From: Deltaproteobacteria bacterium ADurb.Bin207
GTDB taxonomy: Bacteria > Myxococcota_A > Polyangia > Polyangiales > Polyangiaceae
Length of the DNA stretch: 64,000 bases
Reading direction: 5' to 3'
NCBI GenBank assembly: GCA_002070115.1
Contig: MWCO01000013.1
Span: 45,754-109,753 of the forward strand
Shown: positions 27,076-35,668 of the stretch, piece by piece
Numbering within the stretch: the first letter of the stretch is position 1
Layout of the letters: every line of letters begins with the position of its first letter
Position numbers and translations under genes: made by a program
Notes under the pieces: generated by a model
Databases searched by the model: none
Told to the model about the DNA's origin: nothing
What the model saw: only the letters and a program-made list of their open reading frames with translations

Positions 27076-27855
27076 ATGAGAGCGCTTCTATTGCCCTTGA
27101 TGGCTTGTGTGTTGGGTTGTGGGTCAGCGCCAACGACACCACCAGCATCAGCACCTGCCGCGCGGAATGACCCCGCGGCTTTTCGAGAGCCACCGCAACC
27201 GCCGATTTCCGAACCAGAGCCTACCCAACCGGAGCCTTCTCATCAATCCGCCCCTGAACCATCCACCGAAACGGCGGTTCCCTCGGCTGCACCGTTACCG
27301 GCGGATACGACGGTTTTGGTCGTAGGTTCTTCCACGGCCGCGGCCTTGGGCCATGATCTCAAACGCGAATTGGGGGCACGGGGGGTCCGGTGTATCCTGC
27401 GCAACAAAGATGCCTCCTACATCCCTGAATGGGCGGGAGACCGCTTGCGCCTGCGCGATTATATTCGGGAATACAACCCGGACCTGGTCATCGTCTCGTT
27501 GGGGGGGAATGAGGTGGCCATGCCCGACCCGAGCGTTCGAGCGGAGCCTATTCGAAAAATTGTGGAAATCATTGGAAATCGTCCATGCGTGTGGGTTGGC
27601 ACGCCGCGATGGAAAGGGCTCCCTCACACGGGTATTCTCGATGTGATTCAGCAGAATATCGCGCCCTGCCTTTTTGTGGACAGCGACTTGATTGCGCCCA
27701 ATCTCATCCCCTGGGTGGATGGGATCCATCCGACCATCCCGGAGCGTCGGCGTTGGGCTCGACGCATGCTTCAATGGCTCGAGTATAACCGAGATCCCGG
27801 TGGAGAGCGTCCTTGGGATTTCAAGAAAACGCCAATCATTCCTCCAGAGCCATGA
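27076..27855 (+). CDS. SGNH/GDSL-hydrolase-like lipoprotein
   Basis: 259 residues. Lipoprotein signal (LLPLMACVLGC, Cys15), a ~60-residue Pro/Glu/Ser linker, then an SGNH fold: VLVVGSSTAAALG (nucleophile Ser in block I), VSLGGNEV (Gly/Asn, block III) and VDGIHPT (Asp-x-x-His, block V). Such enzymes are esterases or O-acetyl transferases/hydrolases on glycans. The stop overlaps the start of the next gene (ATGA), so the two are translationally coupled. Confidence 0.85.
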   Translation: MRALLLPLMACVLGCGSAPTTPPASAPAARNDPAAFREPPQPPISEPEPTQPEPSHQSAPEPSTETAVPSAAPLPADTTVLVVGSSTAAALGHDLKRELGARGVRCILRNKDASYIPEWAGDRLRLRDYIREYNPDLVIVSLGGNEVAMPDPSVRAEPIRKIVEIIGNRPCVWVGTPRWKGLPHTGILDVIQQNIAPCLFVDSDLIAPNLIPWVDGIHPTIPERRRWARRMLQWLEYNRDPGGERPWDFKKTPIIPPEP

Positions 27856-29429
27856 AGGGGATGGCGCGCGTGGGGCCTTATAGAATACGAGGGGAATGGC
27901 TTGGGGTTGTGATGATGGTGGGGTTGGGGTGTACGAATCCGCCACCTCGCCGCATTTCGCTGGATCCCCCCTTGTCCGTAGCGCCAATATCCCAGGGTTC
28001 AGCGCCTTTGCCGGCGGTTTCCTCCCAGGGGATACCCGACGTTGCGGAGCCAAGGAGCCAAACGCCGCCGGAACTGGACCCCAGACCCGCCGAGCCATTC
28101 CTGACCCCGGAAATCCACCAGCTTCGACGTCTGGCGCAGGATCGCATCCTGGGAAAGCAGTCACCGCCAGGGCCACAGGCAATGCCTTATGGTCCCGCGC
28201 CGACGGCCGATGCATCCGTTGGTAGCGACGCTGGTGTTGTTACCCAGGATCCAACCTATTTCGGGCAGTATGTCCCGGTGGAAAACGAAGCCGCCCTGGA
28301 ATCCTTTCATCGAGCGTTGGGTCGTCTTGCGACAGCGCGGCGGGACAAGAAAGACACAAAAAAAGTGCGAATGTTGGCTTATGGGGCTTCGCATACCCAG
28401 GCGGATGTTTATACGGGATACCTTCGGAGATACTTGCAAAGTCGTTTTGGAGACGGGGGCCAAGGATTCGTATTGCTTGGGAAAGTGAATTCTTGGCATC
28501 GAATGCTGGACACGAAAATGGAGAATCAATCCCTTGGTTATCGGCATGCCCATTATAAAAACGATGTCGAAAACGAGCCCCTTGGGCTGTTCGGAGCCGC
28601 TTTCGTCGGAACGACGAAAAACGCCTATGGGGAAATCATTGTATCCCATGATTCTCCGAATACTCGCTTTGAATTGCATTATTATCGACAGCCCAAAGGA
28701 GGAGATGTCGAGATCATGGTCGATGGGCAGGTCGTGGCGACCGTTCCCACCGAATCGGAGACGGAGGAACCCGCTTATTACGGTTTTGAGGCAACGGCAG
28801 GGGCGCATGCCATCCGCGTTCGTCTTGTCGGTAACGGTTCGGTACGACTCTTTGGTATCACCGCGGAGACGGATTCGCCAGGGGTGGTGGTGGACACGTT
28901 GGGGATAGGGGGGACGCGAATGCCCAGCGCGCTGCGGTGGAGCGAATCGGTTTGGGCCGACGCCATCCGTCGACGGGACCCTGTGCTGGTGACGTTTGCC
29001 TATGGCACCAACGAAGCTGGCAATACGGCGATGGCCATAGCGCCCTACGAACAGCGGGTGCGTGAGGTGCTCGCTCGCTTGCGAAGGGCTGCGCCGCAAA
29101 CGAGTTGTGTGCTGATGGCGCCTTTCGACTTTCCTTTGGTTCACGACGATACCCTCGTCCGTCGTCCGGTGTTGGAAAGGATCGTGCAGGCGCAGCGCAG
29201 GATTGCCAAGGATATGGGATGCGGGTTTTGGGACGGTTATGCATTCATGGGAGGCGCGGGGTCGATGAAGCGTTGGGCGTCTGCCAATCCACCTCTGGCC
29301 TCGGGCGACCATATCCACCTGACAAGGCTGGGATATACCTATGTGGGAATCGCGCTGGCAGACGCGCTGATGCGTCGTTATGACGAAAATCCTCGGTATT
29401 GGGCTGAGCTGTCGGCGCAATCCCCCTGA
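27852..29429 (+). CDS. SGNH-hydrolase-like lipoprotein, AlgX/PatB-like
   Basis: 525 residues from ATG 27852, overlapping the upstream stop by four bases. Lipoprotein signal (VVMMVGLGC), a Pro/Ser-rich linker to ~residue 110, then a split SGNH domain: MLAYGASHTQADVYTGYL (Ser), an inserted beta-rich carbohydrate-binding-like region (~240-350), VTFAYGTNEAGN (Asn) and SGDHIHLTRLGY (Asp-x-x-His). The insert in the middle of the catalytic domain is typical of large SGNH proteins that work with MBOAT acyltransferases, such as in alginate or peptidoglycan O-acetylation. Partner genes lie directly downstream on the other strand. Confidence 0.85.
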   Translation: MKGMARVGPYRIRGEWLGVVMMVGLGCTNPPPRRISLDPPLSVAPISQGSAPLPAVSSQGIPDVAEPRSQTPPELDPRPAEPFLTPEIHQLRRLAQDRILGKQSPPGPQAMPYGPAPTADASVGSDAGVVTQDPTYFGQYVPVENEAALESFHRALGRLATARRDKKDTKKVRMLAYGASHTQADVYTGYLRRYLQSRFGDGGQGFVLLGKVNSWHRMLDTKMENQSLGYRHAHYKNDVENEPLGLFGAAFVGTTKNAYGEIIVSHDSPNTRFELHYYRQPKGGDVEIMVDGQVVATVPTESETEEPAYYGFEATAGAHAIRVRLVGNGSVRLFGITAETDSPGVVVDTLGIGGTRMPSALRWSESVWADAIRRRDPVLVTFAYGTNEAGNTAMAIAPYEQRVREVLARLRRAAPQTSCVLMAPFDFPLVHDDTLVRRPVLERIVQAQRRIAKDMGCGFWDGYAFMGGAGSMKRWASANPPLASGDHIHLTRLGYTYVGIALADALMRRYDENPRYWAELSAQSP

Positions 29430-29713
29430 TGATGTCGGATGTCGAGGTACACCGGGAGGAAGAAGTCATTGCTCGGTCCGCGGCAGGGTCGGCAAGCCCA
29501 TCCCAAGAGTGAGACCAGGTTATATAAATCGTTTTATTTTCCATAACTTACGAGCATTCAATCGCCTTGTGTCGCTTCACTTTCGCGGTGGAGCAACCTG
29601 GATGGGATGGGTAGGCCAAGTCGTGGAAAGATGGCGGCGGCGGCGTGGGCCGATGAGCTTTTCGTGCTCCGTTTGGCCTTCGCACGTGTCGCCCTTGCGA
29701 CGAAGATGGTCCC

Positions 29714-31360
29714 TTAGGGGCCTGACAATGGGTCTTTTGCCTCCTTTTTTGGGTCGTCGGAAGCCTCGAGGGTGGGCAGCGGGCTTCCTGCCATCCGATC
29801 GCGATACTGCTGGTAGCCATGGAGGATGGCGTTGGCGACCAGCGAGGCGATATATTCATGCCCCGCGGCGCTGGGATGCCCGAGGTCGGGGGAAATCAAG
29901 GGGGGATTGGCCCGGTACCATTTCGCGATCGAGCCATCGCCACCGGTGGCTTCATAGGTATCGAAATAGCCACAGCCATTGCGTTTGGCCACTTCTCGCT
30001 GGGCTTTGGACAATTGTTTGGCGAATTTACGAGAGACGACGGTACCTTGTACGGTGCGTTCCCCGCGATCGGTCATGCTCAGCACGAGGCAGGACATGGT
30101 GGGTTTTCCTGCTCGATACTTCCTGATGGCCTCTCCGTATTCTTCATAATAAGGTTCCATGGACTCTTTGAGGTCCAGGTGGTTGCGTTTCATATCGTTG
30201 CCCCCGAAGAGAAAGACGATTAGGTCCAGGTTCCGATGCCGGACCTGATGGCTGATGTGGGTGGCATCTTGTGTCCGCATCTGTCGGGTGGAGCCGGCAA
30301 TCATCACCATTCCATCCCAGACCACACCGGGGCCATCGTTTTCGAGAACGACGCCATACAAGCGAACGTCGCCACCGCCGGCGGCGCGTACGCGAAATCG
30401 GTGTCCTCCCCGTGGTACGGTAACGGCGTACCAGCCATCTTCCCGGTCTTTTCCACGGGTGTCCACGATGATCGGAGGGTCCTTGTCGACCACGATTTCG
30501 ACTTTTCCGCCTTTGGTTTGTCGTCCGAACCACAATTCAAAGAACGATACTTCGCTTCCGAACCCTTCTTTCGGTGTTCTCCAGGTCGACATTCCGCCCC
30601 CTCCGGAACGAGCGATCAAACCACCATAGCCATAGAAAGGTTCGTTTTTGCTGCATTGTTGTACGATGAAACAGGAATACCAGCCTCCCGCCCGGAGATA
30701 CTCAATCCCCCGTTGTCGATAGCCGGGATCGTAGCGATCCATGAGATGAAAACCATGCCCCGCATCACCAAAACGCGTTTGAAGACGCCGTCTTATGCCA
30801 CTGGTGATGCCGTCGATGGCGAGTACCGAGTCCCCCCAATGCCCTGCTCTTGCAATGGCTTTGGGGATCCCAAGATCCGCGAGAGCTAGTTTTTCATAGA
30901 AATGGTCGAGAGCCTCCGGAGGTTCGATGCCGAAAGCGGGTTTTTCGATGCGAAGATTGTCGGCATAGGGGGGAAAACGTTCCGCCGCCGGCTCCGTGGG
31001 TTCGGTGTGTACGACAGGCAGCGCGGGCGTAAGTACCTCTAACCGCGCGGCAGCCATGGCTTCTTGCTCCGCTTGCAGGATTTTCCCCTCGCCCAACAGT
31101 TCTCTGCCCACGATATTCCAAAACGGAACGTATTCACCTCCGGGAACCCAAGGACGCAAAAAATACAAGGTTGGAATCAGGTACGGTACCGCGATGGCGC
31201 CGAACAACCCCAACCCAGCCCAAAAAACGCGTATCAACGCGTTTCGCCCGGAGGGGGACTCCGGAGACGATCGGGATTCGGCCGGGGTTTTCGCTTCGTT
31301 GGGCATCGTAGGGACTCGATTGGATTCACGGGGGATGGTAATGTCAAGTCCCAACGTCAT
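29714..31360 (-). CDS. Membrane-anchored SGNH hydrolase-like protein
   Basis: 548 residues from ATG 31360 (ATG 31306 is an alternative). One N-terminal membrane helix (about 43-66, FWAGLGLFGAIAVPYLIPTLYFL) then a periplasmic SGNH domain split by a beta-rich insert like the protein at 27852: RAGHWGDSVLAIDGITSGI (Ser), a shared LQTRFGDAGHGF segment, VFLFGGNDMK (Asn) and SPDLGHPSAAGHEY (Asp-x-x-His). It follows the MBOAT gene by 27 bases and is surely cotranscribed. It would receive or remove acyl groups on an exported glycan. Confidence 0.85.
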   Translation of the reverse strand: MTLGLDITIPRESNRVPTMPNEAKTPAESRSSPESPSGRNALIRVFWAGLGLFGAIAVPYLIPTLYFLRPWVPGGEYVPFWNIVGRELLGEGKILQAEQEAMAAARLEVLTPALPVVHTEPTEPAAERFPPYADNLRIEKPAFGIEPPEALDHFYEKLALADLGIPKAIARAGHWGDSVLAIDGITSGIRRRLQTRFGDAGHGFHLMDRYDPGYRQRGIEYLRAGGWYSCFIVQQCSKNEPFYGYGGLIARSGGGGMSTWRTPKEGFGSEVSFFELWFGRQTKGGKVEIVVDKDPPIIVDTRGKDREDGWYAVTVPRGGHRFRVRAAGGGDVRLYGVVLENDGPGVVWDGMVMIAGSTRQMRTQDATHISHQVRHRNLDLIVFLFGGNDMKRNHLDLKESMEPYYEEYGEAIRKYRAGKPTMSCLVLSMTDRGERTVQGTVVSRKFAKQLSKAQREVAKRNGCGYFDTYEATGGDGSIAKWYRANPPLISPDLGHPSAAGHEYIASLVANAILHGYQQYRDRMAGSPLPTLEASDDPKKEAKDPLSGP

Positions 31361-31387
31361 CGGGACCTGTTGCCGGGACCCTACTGT

Positions 31388-33082
31388 TCAAAAAGCGAAA
31401 TAAATATTCGCTCGTGGACCGGCAAGAAGAATACTGAGCAGCCCCGCTATCAAGGCTAGCCCTACGCCAAGCAGGATGGCCGGGGTTTTCGAAATCCACT
31501 GTATGGCTGTTCGATTCACCCGCTCAGCAGGGGTATAATGCAGGGCGAAACCGACCAGCAGCAAGAAAAAAATTCCCCATTCCGCCAGGGGACGGGCAAA
31601 GGAAAGCGAGGGGATAGCTTCTAACCATGCGGAAAGATTAGGGATTCTGAATAGGCCTTCTCGTACGCCAAGTCCGTCCCATTGGATCAGCTTGAGGGAT
31701 ATTTCGCGGGCGGCATCGAGATCCTCCGCGCGAAAAAAGATTCGGGATAGGATGGAAAAATGGATAGTCAACCCGATATGCAAGGGAAGGGTCCAGCGTC
31801 GAGTGTCGGCACGGGGCAGAAGCGCAATCAACAATGCGATGGCGCCACCCAGCAGCGAGAACTGCCAAATATCGGGGATACGGAGAACGAGCCGGCCCAG
31901 CAACGCGAGGGCAGCCGTGGTTAGCAGGGTCAACGACCCGATTCGAAGCACACGCGCCATACTCCACGGTGGAAGCTTGCGGCACGCGCGATTGAAAAGC
32001 ATCGCACCCGCTTGAACACTGGCATATATCACGAAATTCCAGCTTGCTCCGTGCCAGATACCCACGAGAAACATCGTGATGCCAAGATTGATATAGGTCC
32101 TCGTTTCCCCCACGCGGCTGCCTCCGAGGGGATAATAAAGATAATCGCGCAGCCAGGTCGATAGGGTCATGTGCCAGCGGCGCCAAAAATCCGCCATATC
32201 GATGGCCTGGTACGGTCGATTGAAATTCTCGGGGATGCGAAAATGGAAGAGGCGCGCCACGCCGATGGCGATATCCGAGTAGCCGGAAAAGTCGGCATAG
32301 ATTTGAAGCGTAAACGCGTAAAGCGCCATAAGGTTTTCCAAAGAGCTATGCGTTGCCGGAGAGGCAAACACCTGATCCGAGAATACGGCGGCGATGAAGT
32401 CCCCGAAAACAACCTTTTTGACCACGCCTTTGCTGATTCTCCACAGGGCCTCGTTGACATCATCGACGGTGAGCTTGGGACGATGGTGGAGCTGATGAAG
32501 AAATTCGCTGGCGCGAACGATGGGACCCGCCACCAGTTGCGGGAAAAATGCGACAAAAAATGCAAAACGAAGGAAAGAAGGCTCCGCCTTGATCTTTCCT
32601 CGGTACACATCGATCGTGTAGCTGAGGGTTTGAAAGGTGTAAAAGCTGATCCCAATGGGAAGCAGGGCATGAACGACGGGCAGGTGAGGAGCCAATCCAA
32701 ATACGGAACAGATGTCCCGCGCGACCTCGAGCAGAAACCCCGCGTACTTGAAGTATCCGAGCAATCCGAGGTTCGTCAGAATCGCAACGAGCAGCCATGG
32801 CTTCCCGGCTCGCCCATCAGGCTCGTCCGGGGGCAGGCGCTTTCTCGCTGCGGCGATTCGTTGTCCGCAAAAAAAATCAACAATGGTGGATAAAATCAGA
32901 AGCCCAACGAAATACCATGGTGTTGGCAGAGGCCCGTCGACCGGTTTCGACGATGCCATATAGAAAAAGTAGCTGCTACCGACAATCCAGAGCAAGCGGG
33001 CTCGTGGTCGTCCGACCAGTGCCCAGTAGACCGAGAAGGTCACCGCAAAAAACAGCAAAAAATCGAAACTGGCGAAGAGCAT
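31388..33082 (-). CDS. MBOAT-family O-acyltransferase (AlgI/DltB-like)
   Basis: 564 residues with about eleven membrane helices. Canonical AlgI-type segments: MLFASFDFLLFF at the start, LLPIGISFYTFQTLSYTIDVYRG, FFPQLVAGPIVRA, FADFSGYSDIAIG-like YADFSGYSDIAIGVARLF, NRPYQAIDMADFWRRWHMTLSTWLRDYLY (each quoted in part), and the catalytic GIWHGASWNF with His344. MBOAT proteins move acetyl groups across the inner membrane for glycan, teichoic-acid or peptidoglycan acylation. The coupled SGNH protein downstream and the two SGNH lipoproteins on the facing strand are likely periplasmic partners. Confidence 0.95.
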   Translation of the reverse strand: MLFASFDFLLFFAVTFSVYWALVGRPRARLLWIVGSSYFFYMASSKPVDGPLPTPWYFVGLLILSTIVDFFCGQRIAAARKRLPPDEPDGRAGKPWLLVAILTNLGLLGYFKYAGFLLEVARDICSVFGLAPHLPVVHALLPIGISFYTFQTLSYTIDVYRGKIKAEPSFLRFAFFVAFFPQLVAGPIVRASEFLHQLHHRPKLTVDDVNEALWRISKGVVKKVVFGDFIAAVFSDQVFASPATHSSLENLMALYAFTLQIYADFSGYSDIAIGVARLFHFRIPENFNRPYQAIDMADFWRRWHMTLSTWLRDYLYYPLGGSRVGETRTYINLGITMFLVGIWHGASWNFVIYASVQAGAMLFNRACRKLPPWSMARVLRIGSLTLLTTAALALLGRLVLRIPDIWQFSLLGGAIALLIALLPRADTRRWTLPLHIGLTIHFSILSRIFFRAEDLDAAREISLKLIQWDGLGVREGLFRIPNLSAWLEAIPSLSFARPLAEWGIFFLLLVGFALHYTPAERVNRTAIQWISKTPAILLGVGLALIAGLLSILLAGPRANIYFAF

Positions 33083-33514
33083 TCAGCCATCCATGCGGTC
33101 ACGCGCCGTAGCGGAATCTTCCTCCTTACCAAGGGGAGTTGGCTCAAAGGCGCGTTGTTTTGTCAGAACCACGGGGCGAGGGACTTTAGCAGAGAATCCC
33201 TGGTGGGGGACAGGATAGGTTCGACTCGCTTCGGTTTGGGGTTCCTTATCAGCTTGGCTGCCAGCGTTGGTTCCATTATGGAATATTCTTTCGAAGTTTC
33301 ATATAGTTACGCATTGTGCGCTCCGTAATCATTCGCACCTACCCTTGTCTTCGATCTCGACGACACGGAATAGCGCGCCGCACGGCTGCGGGTTTTCGCG
33401 CGGCTATGGGTCGGGCTGCGGTTCTGGCTGCGGCTCGGATGGAATTGGCTATGCGAACGGCATAGGCGTTGGTTCTTTTCCCTCCTATCATGGGGCTCAC
33501 GACATAGGAGTAGC
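33083..33514. other. Intergenic region without a credible gene
   Basis: About 430 bases between divergent genes; it should contain promoters for both. A low-complexity GGCTGCGG-rich patch occurs at 33390-33440. No -24/-12 site, RNA gene or coding region was recognised. Confidence 0.35.
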
Positions 33515-34852
33515 ATGAACGACTCCCTCTCCGTATTTCCGAAAAATTGCCTCCGGATGGTGGAGTTCGGGTCGTGCTGGACGCGACGCCGGCTGTGGCG
33601 CCTGATGCTTTTGTGTTCTGGACTCACTGCGGGTTGGGCATTTTCCTCGTGGGTCGAGGCATCGGAAGGCGTTTTGCGCCCGGATTTGGTGGTGCTTGCC
33701 GATCCCGATGGATCGATGGAGCCGGGGGTTCGAAGTACGCTCAGCCTGGCGAGGCTGCTGTACCGATACGACGGCGTGATGGGTGACCTTTCGTTAGCGG
33801 ATACGGAATCGATCGATGTGGCGCGCATGGCAGGACGTTCAGCGAAGGTGGTGTTCATCGATGCGCCGCTTGCATTTTTTTCCGTGACGTTCGGTCATGA
33901 GGTCTTCGGCCATGGGGCAAGAGCACGGGAGCAAGGGTTGACGTCATCGTATCGATTTCACCTTGTGCAGCCATATTCAAGCCTTTTCGGCCAACACGAT
34001 GAGTTTGCGGGGGAAGCCTATTGGGGCCATCCGAATCAGGTGGATCGAGACATAGCGCTGGTCACGGGGGGAATCGAAGCGGATTATCGCATGGCGTATT
34101 GGATCGTCCACGATCTCATGCGATATGGCGGCGCTTCGTACGGTGATCTGTTGATGTATATGGCCGCCCGCGCCAGCTACGCTTCCTCGTTCTTTCAGCC
34201 GCAAAAAGCCACGGATGAACGCGATGATGTCCACCAATACGTGGGCTTATTGCAAACGCGATTCAACCGGTGGACGGATACGGAGCGAGATTCCATCGCA
34301 TCGCGGCTGAGCACGGCTTATGGTTGGAATTGGGTGGATCCCATGATGATTTTTGCGATTCATGGGCTTTTGGTCGATCATCTTGGGCATGGGCGACGTT
34401 GGAGCGCGGCTCCCCTTCCTTCCGTGGGCTCCGTGCATTTTCTTCCCTGGACGAGTGTCAACGCAAGTCCTTGGGGGATGGAACATCAACTCGATGTGTT
34501 CATGCAACGCGACGGTGTGGTGGTGGATGTTTACGGACGAGTGGGCAGCAGTCGGCTTGCCGCGAGCGCGGGAGGAGGGGTTCGCGTGTCCGGTGCCAAA
34601 CCGGCGTCCTTTTTGGGATGGAGCGCGCATGTCGATGGTTGGTACCAGCCGGAAACCTTGTTGTCGGAAAGAAATGTTTTCGAGCGCCCGTCGACGATCG
34701 GAGGCAATATCGGGACAGAAACGGATTTTTCTCTTGGGTCGAGTGTGGGGCTCGTGCTTTCGGCGGCGTATAAAACGCGGGGGTATCTGCCGGCTCGTCC
34801 GTTGGAGCGGGGGTTGTACGGCTATGCGGGGCTTCGGTGGACCCTGCCATGA
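33515..34852 (+). CDS. Exported protein with HEVFGHGAR motif, possibly outer-membrane
   Basis: 445 residues from ATG 33515 (AGGAG six bases upstream). An N-terminal hydrophobic segment after a long basic n-region (LMLLCSGLTAGWAFSSW) looks like a signal peptide. Residues ~110-135 carry FFSVTFGHEVFGHGARAREQG, reminiscent of metal-binding helices of proteases but with three rather than two residues between Glu and the second His; other polar His clusters follow (HDEFAGEAYWGH). The C-terminal ~130 residues alternate polar/aromatic strands and end YGYAGLRWTLP, like an outer-membrane beta structure. Family not recognised. Confidence 0.7.
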   Translation: MNDSLSVFPKNCLRMVEFGSCWTRRRLWRLMLLCSGLTAGWAFSSWVEASEGVLRPDLVVLADPDGSMEPGVRSTLSLARLLYRYDGVMGDLSLADTESIDVARMAGRSAKVVFIDAPLAFFSVTFGHEVFGHGARAREQGLTSSYRFHLVQPYSSLFGQHDEFAGEAYWGHPNQVDRDIALVTGGIEADYRMAYWIVHDLMRYGGASYGDLLMYMAARASYASSFFQPQKATDERDDVHQYVGLLQTRFNRWTDTERDSIASRLSTAYGWNWVDPMMIFAIHGLLVDHLGHGRRWSAAPLPSVGSVHFLPWTSVNASPWGMEHQLDVFMQRDGVVVDVYGRVGSSRLAASAGGGVRVSGAKPASFLGWSAHVDGWYQPETLLSERNVFERPSTIGGNIGTETDFSLGSSVGLVLSAAYKTRGYLPARPLERGLYGYAGLRWTLP

Positions 34853-34923
34853 GCAGGTGTCGGGGGCGAAGCATAGGCTAGCCATTTGGCGAAAGGTCTT
34901 CTACAAAGACCTCGACGTAACCC

Positions 34924-35658
34924 ATGAGCAATGCCGACGACAGTTCCATCATTCACCGGGATGTGCATGCGGGGCCGCCTCGAATCGTCGTTGTGGGCTT
35001 GCCGATCGTTGGTCTTGTCGTGGCGATATTGCTCGTGCTGTTGGTCGTTTGGTTGTGGGCGACGGCGCGTGCTTTCGTGGTGCCCCAATCTTCCATGGCG
35101 CCAACGATTTATGGGGGCGATGAGGTGCGAGCGGATGCTACCGCCTTTGGTTTTCGTCTACCGCTGGTTGGCAGTCTTCGTGCGTCCACCGAACCACGAC
35201 GGGGGGACGTGATCGCGTTCGAGTGGCCCATGGATCGATCGCTCGTCTATGTCATGCGTGTGGTTGCCGTGGGGGGCGACGAGGTGCAAGTGCTTTCGGA
35301 TGGGTCGGTGGATTTGGGAGGCAAGCCGTTACGTCGCTGCGCCATGGGCTTGTGGCCGAAAGGCAGAGATCCGAATGGAATTGCGGACGGCCGACAGGCG
35401 TTCGTGGAGTGGAATGATGACTGTAACTATGCTATTTTATTAGGAAATGAACCTTCCTCGGGAAATTACTGCGTGGATAAGCCGTGTAAAGTTCCCGCGG
35501 GGCAATTATTCGTGCTTGGCGACAATCGTTCTGCCAGTTCCGACAGTCGTCATTGGGGATTCGTGCCGATAGATCACGTGATTGGCAAGGTGCTGGAGCC
35601 TCGGGTTCCGGATGATTTGCCGGGATGGAAAGCGTGTCTCGAAGCGCCTATTCCCTAA
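34924..35658 (+). CDS. Signal peptidase I family protein with Met in place of the catalytic Lys
   Basis: 244 residues. One membrane helix (about 22-46), then S26-family boxes: FVVPQSSMAPTI with the nucleophile Ser57, RRGDVIAFEWP, box D YVMRVVAVGGD, and GDNRSASSDSRHWGFVP. In bacterial enzymes box D reads Y-x-K-R-V and its Lys is the general base; here the codon at 35254-35256 is ATG (Met111), while the other boxes are intact. A Cys-containing insert (CAMGLWPKG ... NYCVDKPCKVP) sits before box E. It may be inactive, use another base, or be a regulatory paralogue. The C-tail is periplasmic. Confidence 0.88.
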   Translation: MSNADDSSIIHRDVHAGPPRIVVVGLPIVGLVVAILLVLLVVWLWATARAFVVPQSSMAPTIYGGDEVRADATAFGFRLPLVGSLRASTEPRRGDVIAFEWPMDRSLVYVMRVVAVGGDEVQVLSDGSVDLGGKPLRRCAMGLWPKGRDPNGIADGRQAFVEWNDDCNYAILLGNEPSSGNYCVDKPCKVPAGQLFVLGDNRSASSDSRHWGFVPIDHVIGKVLEPRVPDDLPGWKACLEAPIP

Positions 35659-35668
35659 CGGGGAAGGC

